Counted from the first letter of the stretch, positions 8,371 to 17,938 are shown. The stretch: DNA of 64,000 nucleotides from Polyangiaceae bacterium (GCA_019637295.1 JAHBVX010000003.1:496001-560000); one strand, 5' to 3'. Program-made: numbers and translations. Notes: generated from the sequence alone by a model not told the origin.

Positions 8371-9063
8371 TCAATAGCTGACGTACGCGCGGCGGGCGGG
8401 CACGCTGACGAGCCAGGCGCGGCGCTCCGCGGGCGGGGGCAGCGGGCAAGCCGCGGGGAGCACCAGCGCGCACAGCTCGCCGCCGTACACGCAGCCCGTA
8501 TCGAGGCCGGTCGCGCACGGGTGCAGCTGCAGTCCGTCGACGGCGTTGTGGCCGAACAGGATGTGGGGGCGAGCGCGGTACTCGGCGCCCCACAGGGTGG
8601 GGCCTCGGCGATCGCTCGGCGCGCCGTTCACCAGCGTGCGCATGTGGAGCAGCGCCCAGGGATCCTGTTGCTCCATCGCGACGCCGGGGACGATGCCCGC
8701 GTGAACGACCCGCGCGTCGTGGTCGGGCAGGTCGAGCCAGAGCGGCATGGCGGCCAGCTCGCTGAGCTCCGCTTCGTCGAGCTCTTCGAGCAGGCGCGAG
8801 TGGTGTGGACGGAGCGGAGGCTCGGGCTCGCCGCGCTGGCGCGCGAGCCAAGCGTCGAGCACGCGCTGCTCGTGGTTGCCCCGCACCGCGAGACCGCCGA
8901 GCCCGCGCACGAGGGCGAGCACTCCGGCCGAGTCGGGACCGCGCGCCACGAGGTCCCCGACGCTCACCAGTCGGTCCCCCTCGCCCAGACCCACGCGGCC
9001 CAGCAGCTCTTCGAGCTCGGCGCGGCAGCCGTGCACGTCGCCGATGACCACCGTACGCGCCAC
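8371..9063 (-). CDS. PPP-family metallophosphoesterase (ApaH/Ser-Thr phosphatase-like)
   Basis: Calcineurin-type phosphoesterase of about 230 aa with the family metal ligands in order: GDVHG (near residues 8-12), GDLVARGPDS (near 38) and GNHE (near 62), and later histidines in VVHAGI and LFGHNAVDG. Such proteins hydrolyse diadenosine polyphosphates or phosphoproteins; the substrate cannot be told from sequence. GTG at 9063 places the start five residues before VVIGDVHG, as is usual for the family. A second member of the family is encoded at 18803-19552. The 194 bases upstream (9064-9257) form the divergent intergenic region with an AT-rich patch near 9080-9110 that probably contains promoters for both directions. 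Confidence 0.85.
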   Translation of the reverse strand: MARTVVIGDVHGCRAELEELLGRVGLGEGDRLVSVGDLVARGPDSAGVLALVRGLGGLAVRGNHEQRVLDAWLARQRGEPEPPLRPHHSRLLEELDEAELSELAAMPLWLDLPDHDARVVHAGIVPGVAMEQQDPWALLHMRTLVNGAPSDRRGPTLWGAEYRARPHILFGHNAVDGLQLHPCATGLDTGCVYGGELCALVLPAACPLPPPAERRAWLVSVPARRAYVSY

Positions 9064-9257
9064 CCGGCGAGTGCTAACATGGACAAAACCGAAGTCAATT
9101 CGACAATTTACGCGCTCGGGCGGGCCGCGACTGGGCCGCGCGCACCGGCTCGGCCCCGCGCCGTCGCCCGCGATGGAAAAACCCAAAGAGCCTGCGCGCT
9201 TGCAGCCGCCCGGGCCGGCATGTTACCCGTCGCATTCGTTCACGAGGAGGCCTCCTG

Positions 9258-9965
9258 ATGTCGGCTCATCGCACCCGGTTCGTCTGCATGTCCGCGGCCA
9301 TCGCCGCGCTCGGCTTCTCCGCCGCGGGTTGCGGCTCGGACGAGGCGAAGTACGAGGCCCGGCCCGCGCCGAGCGGCGTACAGGCGTCGCTGCCCGCGGT
9401 GCCGAACGTCCCGCAGAAGCCGATCAAGGCTGGCGAGGCCTACACCGTGTGGGGCGCGAGCTACTCCCTGCGCAGCCGGGTCAAGCGCAAGGACGTCGCG
9501 GGCAAGAAGCTCAGCATCACCGGCTACATCAGCAAGACCACCCTGCCGGACGCGCCCGAGTGCGCCGTGCACAAGGGCGGCAAGGCCGATCCCGAGGGCT
9601 GCACCCCGCCGGTGCCCGCCTTCTGGCTGTGCGACACCAAGGACGCGCCCGAGGCGGAGTGCATCAAGGTCATGGGCTGGGCCTCGAACTACGCTCAGAT
9701 CTACGACGCGATCGAGGAGTACGACAAGAAGAAGAACGCCGAGGACGCCGAGGCGACCGACACGCTGTGGGGCGTGAAGTTGCCGAACCCGCTGCCCGCC
9801 CCCGGCGCCAAGGTCACGGTCAAGGGCGACTACTCGAGCACCTTCACCCGCGCGAGCCAGGGCACCGAGGCCGATCCCATCATGGGCCTTTTGACCTACG
9901 ATGAGATCACCTATCACGAGAAGCCGCCCGAGCTCGCGACGCTACCCGGCATGAAGCGTCGGTGA
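9258..9965 (+). CDS. Lipoprotein, unknown function, upstream of tamA
   Basis: 235 aa. The signal ends in the lipobox FSAAGC with Cys at residue 25, so it should be lipid-anchored. The body (KLSITGYISKTTLP, VKGDYSSTFTRASQGTEADPIMGLLTY) looks like a beta-rich OB-like domain; two short Cys-containing segments (APECAVHKGG, EGCTPPVPAFWLCDT) sit in the middle. The start has a strong AGGAGG eight bases ahead, immediately followed by CCTCCT, so the ribosome site is half of a 12-base palindrome. The stop overlaps the tamA reading frame, so it probably belongs to the same outer-membrane assembly operon. No family recognised. Confidence 0.8.
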   Translation: MSAHRTRFVCMSAAIAALGFSAAGCGSDEAKYEARPAPSGVQASLPAVPNVPQKPIKAGEAYTVWGASYSLRSRVKRKDVAGKKLSITGYISKTTLPDAPECAVHKGGKADPEGCTPPVPAFWLCDTKDAPEAECIKVMGWASNYAQIYDAIEEYDKKKNAEDAEATDTLWGVKLPNPLPAPGAKVTVKGDYSSTFTRASQGTEADPIMGLLTYDEITYHEKPPELATLPGMKRR

Positions 9966-12100
9966 CGCGCCTGCTCGCGCGCCGCGAGCGAACCATGATC
10001 CGCGGGCTCGCTGCGCTGCTCGTCGGCCTGCTGGCCGCAGGGTGCGTGCGCGAGCTGCCACCCGGCCGAGACGTAGTAAGCTCGGTCGATTTCCGAGGTG
10101 CTGGCTCGGTCGACGAGAGCGAGCTGAAGTCGGGGCTGGCCACGGCGGAGTCGTCGCGCTTCCTGGGCATCTGGGACGGGATGTTCTTCGACTACGAGGT
10201 GCTCGACGAGAACGTGCTGGCCAAGGATCTCGAGCGCGTGCAGCGCTACTACCGCGCCCGCGGCTACTACAGCGCGCGGGTGACCGCGGCCCGGATCTCA
10301 CGGGAGGACCCGCACCGCGTGCGCGTCGAGGTCCACGTGGAGGAAGGCCAACCCGTCACCATCGAGTCGGCCACGGTCCAGGGCCTCGAAGGCCTGCCCA
10401 TCGAGGTGGCGGCTCGGGCGCTGGTGCTGTTCTCCGAGCGGATGGAGGAGGACAGCGTCTTCGACGAGGAGAAGTTCGAGACCACCGCCAAGCGCATTGG
10501 CGCCATCCTGGGCAACGCCGGCTACGCCTTCGCCAAGGTCGACTACTCCGCTCAGGTGGACGTCGCGGCGCGCCGGGCGAAGGTCGCCTTCCGAGTCACG
10601 CCGGGCCCCCTGGCGCGCTACGGCGAGGTGCGCATCCTGGGGCTGGACTCGATCCCGGAGGGACCGGTGCGGGCCAACCTCGACATTCGACCCGGCCGCC
10701 AGTACTCCCGAGCCGATCTCGACGACGCCCGGGAAGCGCTCTTGGCCCTCGGCGTCTTTGCCAGCGTGGAGATCCGCGAGAACACGAAGCGCCCGGAGAC
10801 GGCGGAGGTGCCGGTCACCGTCATCGTGCGCGAGTCGTCCCTGCGCACCCTCAAGCTCGGTGGCGGCATGCGCTTCGACGTGCTGCGCTTGAGCGCGCAC
10901 CTGCGCACCGGCTGGGAGCACAAGAACTTCCTCGGTGGCATGCAGCGCTTCACCGTCGAAGGGCGGCCGGGCGTGGTGTTCTTCCCGACCCGCTTCGGTC
11001 GCTTCGACGCGCCCACGCGGCTCTTGCCCGAGAACCGCCTCAACGCGGAGCTGCGCCAGCCGTCCTTCCTCGAGGGACGCACCACCGGCGTGCTCTCGGC
11101 GGAGTACGGCATCTTGCCGCTGCTCTACCCTATCCCCGACGACGCGGATCCGGACGAAGAGCGCGTGATCGGCTATCACGAGGTCAAGCTGCGCGCCGGC
11201 GTGGAGCGGTCGTTCTTCCGCCACCACTTCTTCGTCACGCCCTCGGCCAACTGGCAAGCCAACTTCCCCTTCACGTACCAGGGGGACGTGCCGTCGGGCC
11301 TCGAGCAGGTGCGCGTCGCGTTCCCGGAGCTGTTCGCGGTGGTCGACTTCCGCGACGACCGGATCAAGCCGCGCGCGGGCTTCTACTTCAGCAACAACGT
11401 GCAGGTGGCGGGCTTCGTGTTCGGCGGCACCGTGAGCGACGTACGGCTACGCCCCGAGGCGCGCGCGTACATGCCCCTGTCGCGCTCGGTGACCCTGGCG
11501 GTGCGTACCACCGTGGGCCTCTTGTTCCCCTCGGACTACGGCGAGACCCTCGATCCGAACAACCCGACCTTCCTGCAGGATCCGACGAATCCAGCCGTGA
11601 TCCGGGATCAGCACAAACTCTTGTTTCGCGCCTTCTACTCGGGCGGGCCGAACTCCAACCGCGGCTACCCCTTCCGCGGCGTCGGCCCGCACGGCCCGGT
11701 CGGATTCCTGGTGCCCACGGGCCGGGACTGCTCGCTCGAGAACCGCACGGTCCAGGATCTCCCGGCGGCGTGCATCCGGCCCTTGGGCGGGCTGACCTTG
11801 TGGGAGGCGTCGCTGGAAGTGCGCTTTCCCATCGCTGGCCCGATAGAAGCCGCGACTTTTGTGGACGCCAGCGACGTCACACGGAACATCGGCCAGATCC
11901 GCTTCACCGTCCCTCACCTGTCCGTTGGTCCAGGCCTGCGCTATCTCACTCCCGTGGGACCCTTTCGCCTCGACGTTGGTTACCGAGTCCCGGGGCTGCA
12001 GCAGCTCGGCGAAGAGGACCTGCGCCTCGAGGAGGGTGACCCGGGCACCGTCTTCGGTTTGCCCATCGCGGTGCACATCGCGCTGGGGGAGTCGTTCTGA
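9962..12100 (+). CDS. tamA: Omp85-family outer membrane protein, TamA-like
   Basis: 712 aa: signal with lipobox LLAAGC, then about three POTRA domains (VDFRGAGSVDESELKSGL; RYYRARGYYSARV; VTIESATVQGL), and a C-terminal 16-strand beta-barrel of the bacterial surface antigen family. Barrel hallmarks include FLGGMQRFTVEGRPG, the RGY element in SNRGYPFRGVG, and the closing GPFRLDVGY. TamA works with inner-membrane TamB to insert or supply outer-membrane components; tamB follows directly, which separates this from BamA. Translation could start at GTG 9962 (overlapping the upstream stop) or ATG 9995, which leaves a compact lipoprotein signal. A lipidated N-terminus is unusual for Enterobacterial TamA. 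Confidence 0.9.
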   Translation: MTRLLARRERTMIRGLAALLVGLLAAGCVRELPPGRDVVSSVDFRGAGSVDESELKSGLATAESSRFLGIWDGMFFDYEVLDENVLAKDLERVQRYYRARGYYSARVTAARISREDPHRVRVEVHVEEGQPVTIESATVQGLEGLPIEVAARALVLFSERMEEDSVFDEEKFETTAKRIGAILGNAGYAFAKVDYSAQVDVAARRAKVAFRVTPGPLARYGEVRILGLDSIPEGPVRANLDIRPGRQYSRADLDDAREALLALGVFASVEIRENTKRPETAEVPVTVIVRESSLRTLKLGGGMRFDVLRLSAHLRTGWEHKNFLGGMQRFTVEGRPGVVFFPTRFGRFDAPTRLLPENRLNAELRQPSFLEGRTTGVLSAEYGILPLLYPIPDDADPDEERVIGYHEVKLRAGVERSFFRHHFFVTPSANWQANFPFTYQGDVPSGLEQVRVAFPELFAVVDFRDDRIKPRAGFYFSNNVQVAGFVFGGTVSDVRLRPEARAYMPLSRSVTLAVRTTVGLLFPSDYGETLDPNNPTFLQDPTNPAVIRDQHKLLFRAFYSGGPNSNRGYPFRGVGPHGPVGFLVPTGRDCSLENRTVQDLPAACIRPLGGLTLWEASLEVRFPIAGPIEAATFVDASDVTRNIGQIRFTVPHLSVGPGLRYLTPVGPFRLDVGYRVPGLQQLGEEDLRLEEGDPGTVFGLPIAVHIALGESF

Positions 12101-15100
12101 TGGCGGTCACGCGTCGCGTCCGGCGTCTGCTCGGCTGGCTGTGGCGGCTGAGCACCAACCTCGGGCTGCTGCTGGTGTTCGTGGCCGCCTTCGCCGCCGG
12201 GATCGCGCTGCACCTCGACACGCCGCCGGCGCGCCGACTGGCGGCCGAGCTGCTCAGCCGCGGGCTGTCGGAGCTGTTCGTGGGCTCCCTCGAGTTCGAA
12301 GACGTCGAGAAGCTCTCGCTGCGCGGCGCTTCGGTGCGCGAGGTTCGCGTGTACGACCCGTCCGGTCGCAAGGTGCTCACCGTCAGTGATCTGCGCGCGA
12401 GCGCGGACGTGCTGGGGCTGGCCGAGGCGCTGCTCCTCGGCCCGGAGCGGGTGACGCTGGTGGTGCCGCGGGTGAGCGTGGATCGCGCCGAGGTGGACAT
12501 CACTCCCGAGGACGTGACCGGCATCCCTACCCTCGCGAGCGCCTTCGCCATCGCGCCGACGCCGGAGCCCAAGGCCACCGCGCCCGCCGCCCCCTCGCGC
12601 TACGTGCGCGTGTGGTTGCCCGCGATCGGCATCCGGCGGGTGTACGCGCGCGGCGCCGCCATGGGGCTTCCGGTGCTCGAGGTGCAGCTGTCGCAAGTGC
12701 GCGGCTCGGTGCTGGGCACGCCGAAGGGGGCCGCCATCGACGTGCAGCGCTACGGCGTGGTCATTCGCGGCCTGGGCGGCGCGGACACGACCGGCACCGG
12801 CGAGCTGCACATCCGCGCGCCGGGCGCGGTGTGGACCTCCTTCGACGGGTTCTTCGGGGATCTGAGCGCGAACGCGTTCTTGCACGTCAAGGGCGATCAG
12901 ATCGAGGCGCGGGTCGATCTGCCGCGCGCGCGTCCAGAGGATGTGCGCACGTTCCTGGTCGACTACCCCGTTCAGGTCCCGGTCAACGCCCACTTCGAGG
13001 CGCGCGGCCAGCTGCCGCTGCTGCAGACCTCGGCGCGCATCACCACCGGCGCGACTCGCGTCTCCGCCAGCGGCCCGCTGCGGGTGGACAAGGGCGGCAA
13101 GCTGACGCTGGACGTGGACGGTCGCGACGTGGACGTGCGCGCACTGTTCCCACATCTGCCCAAGACGGACTTCGACGTGGACGCCCAGCTGACGCTGGTC
13201 AATCGCGGGGACCGCATCGTGATGGACGTGAACGCGACCACCGCGAAGACCCGGATCGACGGCGTGGACGTGCCGCCCACGGACGTGAGCGGCTCGCTGA
13301 CGGAGAAGGGCTTCGTGGGTACGGCCACGCTGCACGAGGAGGGCGTGCCGCTGAAGCTCGACTTCACGGTGCACCCGGAAGGGCCAGTCGATCTGACCGC
13401 TCGCGCGCGCTCCTTCGACATCTCGCGCTCGCCGCGCTTGCGCAAGCTGACGCCGGTGCGCGGCCGGGTAGACGTCACGGTCAAGGCCCGCGTGGAGAAG
13501 GAGCGACTGAACGCTTCGGTGGTCGCGGATCTGCGCACCATGAAGTTCGGCGATGTGACCGTCTCGCAGGCCACCGTGCGGGGGACGGCCAAGGGACCCC
13601 TCGACAAGCCCCGCGCGCTCGACATCAACGCCACCGTGGCGGGGTCGGGGCTCGCCACCGGTCCGTTCAAGTTCGGCAAGGTCAGCGGCACGGCGGACGG
13701 CTCGGTGCTCAAGCCCCGGGTGACCGCCAAGCTGCTCGACGAGTTCGGTCCCAACGTCACCGCGAGCGCACGCGTCGATCTGACGCGGGCACCGCGGGTG
13801 GACGACCTGTCCGTGGAGGTCAAGCGCGCGGGCGCCGCCCTGTCCGGGCACGTCGATCGCATCGACCTGGCCAAGCGCGAGCTCGAGGTCAAGGACTTGA
13901 AGCTGAGCGGCGCGGGCGGCGAGCTGACCGGGTCGGTGCTGGTCAGCCCGGAGCGGATCCGCGTCGTTGCTCGGGGGGAGGGCGTGGATCTGGATCGCGT
14001 CTCCCGCGCCCTCGGCCTGAGCCGCGGCGTCCTCGGCGGCAAGCTGCGCGTGAACACCAACTTGGACGTGACCCGCGACAGCGCCGACGGTCACGTCCAC
14101 TTCGCGCTCGGCAAGGGTTCGCTGCTCAACATCGGCGGGGTCGCGCTGCGCGTGAACGCGGACCTGTCGGGCCGCAGCGTCAGCGGCGACGTGATGGGAA
14201 CCCTCGACGAAGTCGGCAACGTGGGCGGCGAGTGGAACGTCCAGCTTGTCGGACCCATCCTCAGCACGGACGTCTGGAAGCGCTGGACGGGCCGGGCCAA
14301 CGCGAACTTCAGCAAGCTGGCGCTGGGCTGGCTCCGCTTCGCCGCGCCCCCGGCCCTCGAGGTGTCGAAGGTGGAGGGCGACGCCTTCGTGCAGCTGCGC
14401 ATCGAGCGTGACGATGCCGAGCAGCTGCCGCGGGTGTCGTGGCTGGGCGGCACCCAACAGCTCGCCGTGCACTACGGCGACAAGCAGACCCTGCAGGACA
14501 TCGACGTGCAGCTCAGCGGCGGCGTGGACGGCGCCACCGGCAGCAGCAGCGGCTCGGTGGTGCTGGTGGACCGCTTCGGGGCCTTGCTTGGCGTGACCGC
14601 GAGCGCGCGGCTGAAGCTGGCCGAGCTGCTCGAGAACCCCCAGGGGGCGCTCGAGCTGATGCGCGACACCCACGTGGACGGTGTAGTGCTGGTCCAGGAG
14701 CGCACCTTGTCCAGCCTGCCGGAGCAGTTTCGCCCGCAGGCCGTGGACGCCACGGTCAACGCGCGGGTGACCTGGTCGGGCACCCCGCGGGACCCGCGGC
14801 TGGGCGCCAAGCTCAACCTGGGCAATCTGCGCTCCACCACCAGCCGCCTGGCGCTGCCGAGCGATCTGGAGCTCAACGCGCAGTACCAGCCCACCGGCGG
14901 CGCGTTCGCGGCGACGGGCGAGCTGACCTCGGGCGGGCGCCGAGCCGCGTGGATCATGGCGAAGGGCAACGGGCCCATCGACGGGCGCGTGCAGCCGAGC
15001 GGCAACGTGCAGCTCGGCCTGGAGCAGGCTCCGCTCGGGATCGTGCCGGCCTTGGCCGACGCCCGCGTGACCGGCGGCGTGACCGGCGCGCTGGTCATCG

Positions 15101-16635
15101 AGCGTCCGCCGAAGGGCGGCGTGCCCCATGCGACCCTGAGCATGGCCCTGTCGGGCGCGACCATCGACCGAGTTCCGATCGGCGCCGGGAGCTTCAGCGC
15201 CAGATCCGACGGACGGGGCATCGCAGCCAAGGCGACCATGACGAGCCAAGAGGGTTCCCTCGACATGGAAGCGCAGGCGGGCGTGTCCTGGGCGAAGCTG
15301 TATCCAGATCTGGACGACACTCGCCCCATCCAGCTGCGCCTCGCCGCCAAGCGCTTCGACGCCGTCGTGCTCTCACCGTTCCTGCGCAGCGTGTTCAGTC
15401 GCCTGTCGGGTGAGATCAACGCCGGGCTGGCCACGACGCTGGTGGCGCGGGGAAAGGGCGACGAGCGTCACTGGACCGGCCAGATCGTGGGCAGCGCCTC
15501 GATGACCAAGGGCCTGATGCAGATCGCTCCCCTGGGCATCGAGGTGGCGGACGTTCGTTTCCGGGCCACGGCGCGGGACGCCGGCGACCAGACCGCGATC
15601 GAGATCGTGGACGTGGTGGGGCGCTCGCGCTCGGAGAAGGACAACGTCAAGGCCAGCGCCACCCTCTACTTCGACGGCCTGCGGGTCGAGCGAGGCACCG
15701 GCAAGCTCGAGATCACCGAGGTGCCCGTGCTGGTGCAGGGCGTGCCCCAAGCCAACGCCACGGGCACGGCGACGATGGACCTGCTGCGCCAGCGCGACCG
15801 CATGTTGGTCACCGTGGACGTCCCGACGCTCGAGGCGCGCCTACCGCAGGCGACCTCGCGACGCGTGATCGAGCTCGCGGACAACCCGCGGGTGCAGGTG
15901 CTGCAGACCCTCACCGAGCCGACCAGCGACAGCGGCGACGGCGCCCTGCCCTGGCGCGTGGAGGTGAAGCTGGGCCGGGACGTGAAGATCACCCGCAACG
16001 ATCTGCGCATTCCGCTGTCGGGCGAGCCGGTCATCGAGCTCGGCGCGGAGACCAGCGTCACGGGCTGGGTCGATCTGCGCCCCGGCGGACGGCTCCAGGT
16101 GCTGGGAAAGGCGTTCGTGATCGACTCGGGGCGCGTGCTGTTCGACACCGGCGATCCGTCCAACCCCCACATCGCCGCCAGCGCGACCTGGCGCGCGCCG
16201 GATGGCAGCCAGGTGTTCGTGGACGTCACGGGCACGCTCAAGGACGCGCGGCTGCGACTGACCAGCGATCCGCCGCTGCCCGAGGCGGAGGTGATGGCCC
16301 TGCTGCTCGGCGGCGCGAGCGACCAGGCCGCCGGCGCGGTGTTCGGCGGGCTGAACGCCGTGTTCGCCGACGCGGCGTTCGGCCTCGAGCTGCGCACCGC
16401 CAGCGTGGACGACAAGTCCACCTACACCGCGGCCGTGCGCATCAGCGACAGCGTGTGGTTCGAGGGCACCTACCGTCAGAGCGAGACCGAGGGCGGCCAG
16501 AACGCCAGCACCGGAGCGGACCGGGTCGACGTCTCCGGCACCATCGACTGGCGCTTCCTGCAGAACTGGTCGCTGCGCACCGAGGTCGGCACCTTGGGCA
16601 CGGGCTTGGATCTGCTGTGGCAGTACCGCTACTGA
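12100..16635 (+). CDS. tamB: Translocation/assembly module protein TamB (AsmA-like, DUF490)
   Basis: 1511 aa. An N-terminal membrane anchor (about residues 16-36) is followed by a very long repetitive beta-strand region, the groove-like bridge across the periplasm typical of TamB/AsmA proteins. The conserved C-terminal DUF490 part is clear: GRVLFDTGDPSNPHI, VTGTLKDARLRLTSDPPLPEAE, VMALLLGG, and ending LDLLWQYRY. It is thought to move phospholipid or help outer-membrane protein assembly together with TamA. The ATG overlaps the tamA stop by one base (TGATG). Confidence 0.95.
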   Translation: MAVTRRVRRLLGWLWRLSTNLGLLLVFVAAFAAGIALHLDTPPARRLAAELLSRGLSELFVGSLEFEDVEKLSLRGASVREVRVYDPSGRKVLTVSDLRASADVLGLAEALLLGPERVTLVVPRVSVDRAEVDITPEDVTGIPTLASAFAIAPTPEPKATAPAAPSRYVRVWLPAIGIRRVYARGAAMGLPVLEVQLSQVRGSVLGTPKGAAIDVQRYGVVIRGLGGADTTGTGELHIRAPGAVWTSFDGFFGDLSANAFLHVKGDQIEARVDLPRARPEDVRTFLVDYPVQVPVNAHFEARGQLPLLQTSARITTGATRVSASGPLRVDKGGKLTLDVDGRDVDVRALFPHLPKTDFDVDAQLTLVNRGDRIVMDVNATTAKTRIDGVDVPPTDVSGSLTEKGFVGTATLHEEGVPLKLDFTVHPEGPVDLTARARSFDISRSPRLRKLTPVRGRVDVTVKARVEKERLNASVVADLRTMKFGDVTVSQATVRGTAKGPLDKPRALDINATVAGSGLATGPFKFGKVSGTADGSVLKPRVTAKLLDEFGPNVTASARVDLTRAPRVDDLSVEVKRAGAALSGHVDRIDLAKRELEVKDLKLSGAGGELTGSVLVSPERIRVVARGEGVDLDRVSRALGLSRGVLGGKLRVNTNLDVTRDSADGHVHFALGKGSLLNIGGVALRVNADLSGRSVSGDVMGTLDEVGNVGGEWNVQLVGPILSTDVWKRWTGRANANFSKLALGWLRFAAPPALEVSKVEGDAFVQLRIERDDAEQLPRVSWLGGTQQLAVHYGDKQTLQDIDVQLSGGVDGATGSSSGSVVLVDRFGALLGVTASARLKLAELLENPQGALELMRDTHVDGVVLVQERTLSSLPEQFRPQAVDATVNARVTWSGTPRDPRLGAKLNLGNLRSTTSRLALPSDLELNAQYQPTGGAFAATGELTSGGRRAAWIMAKGNGPIDGRVQPSGNVQLGLEQAPLGIVPALADARVTGGVTGALVIERPPKGGVPHATLSMALSGATIDRVPIGAGSFSARSDGRGIAAKATMTSQEGSLDMEAQAGVSWAKLYPDLDDTRPIQLRLAAKRFDAVVLSPFLRSVFSRLSGEINAGLATTLVARGKGDERHWTGQIVGSASMTKGLMQIAPLGIEVADVRFRATARDAGDQTAIEIVDVVGRSRSEKDNVKASATLYFDGLRVERGTGKLEITEVPVLVQGVPQANATGTATMDLLRQRDRMLVTVDVPTLEARLPQATSRRVIELADNPRVQVLQTLTEPTSDSGDGALPWRVEVKLGRDVKITRNDLRIPLSGEPVIELGAETSVTGWVDLRPGGRLQVLGKAFVIDSGRVLFDTGDPSNPHIAASATWRAPDGSQVFVDVTGTLKDARLRLTSDPPLPEAEVMALLLGGASDQAAGAVFGGLNAVFADAAFGLELRTASVDDKSTYTAAVRISDSVWFEGTYRQSETEGGQNASTGADRVDVSGTIDWRFLQNWSLRTEVGTLGTGLDLLWQYRY

Positions 16636-16716
16636 ACCACGCCACGCCAACAGGCTGACCCAGCACCAGGAACTACTCCCCGGCCCGTAGGCCGCCTCTC
16701 GTGCGATGCTGCCGGA

Positions 16717-16956
16717 GTGTCCGATACTTTCGCGCAGCGCGCCGAGGCGCGACGCAGGCGCCTGACCGGCGGGGTCGCGCGGTCGTTCGCTGAGCTCGAC
16801 GCCGCGTCGCGCGAGTTCTGGGCGAAGGCCTCGTACACGGACAAGCTTCAGGCCACACACGACGCGCTCGCCGACGCGTGGATCATCCGAGGGCGTCATG
16901 GACCTCCACCCCGATTTGATGGATCTACTTGGGGCGTTCTACGCTTCGAGCGTTGA
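16717..16956 (+). CDS. Antitoxin-like small protein of a nucleotidyltransferase pair
   Basis: 79 aa from a GTG start: an N-terminal Arg-rich part, then LDAASREFWAKASYTDKLQATHDALADAWIIRG and a tail GPPPRFDGSTWGVLR. Similar small proteins are encoded just upstream of, and overlapping, nucleotidyltransferase genes in many Polyangia and Acidobacteria; I infer the pairing from the pattern rather than from a named family. The overlap with the start of the following nucleotidyltransferase fragment (59 bases) fits that arrangement. The partner is broken, so this is an orphan half of what was probably a toxin-antitoxin or Abi-type module. Confidence 0.5.
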   Translation: MSDTFAQRAEARRRRLTGGVARSFAELDAASREFWAKASYTDKLQATHDALADAWIIRGRHGPPPRFDGSTWGVLRFER

Positions 16957-17014
16957 ATACCTGGTCGTCGGGGGATGGGCCGTCTCCGTCCACAGCGAGC
17001 CACGGTTCACCAAG
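16898..17014 (+). pseudogene. N-terminal fragment of a nucleotidyltransferase (AbiEii/MNT-like)
   Basis: The first 39 residues read LMDLLGAFYASSVEYLVVGG, then WAVSVHSEPRFTK, the start of minimal nucleotidyltransferase proteins, where YLVVGGxAvxxHg.pRxTxDlDl holds the catalytic GG and metal-binding DxD. Here the frame leaves the family exactly after FTK, before the expected Asp-x-Asp, and runs on as low-quality sequence over the opposite-strand methyltransferase. The catalytic centre is therefore lost. Overlap with the small upstream gene matches the usual two-gene module. I read it as a 3' deletion, not a short functional gene. Confidence 0.65.
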
Positions 17015-17035
17015 CTCCGCATGACCTGCCCGAGC

Positions 17036-17857
17036 TCAGCCCACCCGCCGGGCGCTGGCGCAGCCGACGTTGAGGGTCAGCTCGAACTTGCCCTCGCTCC
17101 AGTACTTGTCGACCGCATCGCGCACGTAGTCGAAGGGCGCGCTCAGATCCGTCTTGGGCATGCTGGTCTGCACGTCCGGCAGCACGAGCAGGCGCGTGAC
17201 GGGGTCTTCGACGAAGGCTCGGCCGCTGTCGAAGGTGAGGGTGGTGTGACGCACCTCCACGTCGATGTCGTCGAGCCCCACGCCCTCCAGCTCCTCCGAC
17301 AGGGTCTCGATGGTGTGTCGGCCCGCCATCGCCTCTTCCACCACCCGGCCGAGATCGCCCTCGTCGAACTTCAGCGCATACTCGCGCAGGAGATCCAGGA
17401 CCTCCTGGAACGAGCCGCGCAGCGGCAGCGCGACCAGCGCCTGCCCGCCGGCGTACAGCAGCCGGTGCATCTCCTGGAACAGCTCGACGCGCGCGGCGGC
17501 GCTGGCCACGGGGTGCAGCGTGATGGCGTGGGAGAAGGACTCGGAAGCGAGAGCGGTGGGGTAGCGCGGGGCCTCCAAGTACTCCATGCCCTCGTCGCCG
17601 GCGGCGGCCACCTTGTTGCGAGCCAGCTCGATGGCGGCGCGGGACTCGTCCACGCCGGTGAGGGTGGAGCTGGGCGCTAGCTCCACCAGCTTCTTGTCCG
17701 GGTAGCCGGTGCGACAGCCCAGGTGCGCGATGCGTGAGCCCTCCCCTGCTAGCAAGAGCTCCAGCGCGAGCTCTCCGAAGTAGGCCATGTAGCGCGGGAC
17801 CACGAAGGTCTCGAAGACGGCCGCGTCGGCCGGGGTCAGCGCGCCCGTCGAGGTCAC
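17036..17857 (-). CDS. Class I SAM-dependent methyltransferase
   Basis: 273 aa from a GTG with GGAG five bases ahead; a longer frame from ATG 17926 has no ribosome site. Motif I reads IAHLGCRTGYPDKKL (a variant of LDxGxGxG), motif II has LTGVDESRAAIELAR with the acidic residue that holds the ribose, and ALASESFSHAITLHPVAS fits motif IV. The C-terminal third (DYVRDAVDKYWSEGKFELTLN) does not identify the substrate. It is monocistronic and transcribed away from the M23 peptidase gene; its 3' end abuts the truncated nucleotidyltransferase. Confidence 0.8.
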   Translation of the reverse strand: MTSTGALTPADAAVFETFVVPRYMAYFGELALELLLAGEGSRIAHLGCRTGYPDKKLVELAPSSTLTGVDESRAAIELARNKVAAAGDEGMEYLEAPRYPTALASESFSHAITLHPVASAAARVELFQEMHRLLYAGGQALVALPLRGSFQEVLDLLREYALKFDEGDLGRVVEEAMAGRHTIETLSEELEGVGLDDIDVEVRHTTLTFDSGRAFVEDPVTRLLVLPDVQTSMPKTDLSAPFDYVRDAVDKYWSEGKFELTLNVGCASARRVG

Positions 17858-17927
17858 TGCCGCTCCAGTATCAACCCGGCCGTCTAGAAGCAAGTCGGCC
17901 ACCCCACCGGCGACGTGGAGCTGCATC

Positions 17928-17938
17928 GACTATAGTGG
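17928..17938 (+). promoter_or_regulatory. GACTATAGTGG element upstream of the M23 peptidase gene
   Basis: The 11-mer lies 45 bases before the ATG at 17983 and contains the -10-like TATAGT within the 8-base palindrome ACTATAGT. The identical 11-mer, in the coding orientation, lies upstream of the von Willebrand lipoprotein gene (22922-22932, minus strand). No good -35 hexamer is visible in either case. Confidence 0.3.

Noticed and set aside
11980-15249. 1089-codon minus-strand open frame over tamA/tamB
   Set aside because: High GC removes stop codons from the antisense frame. Only tamB on the plus strand has family motifs and a coupled start.
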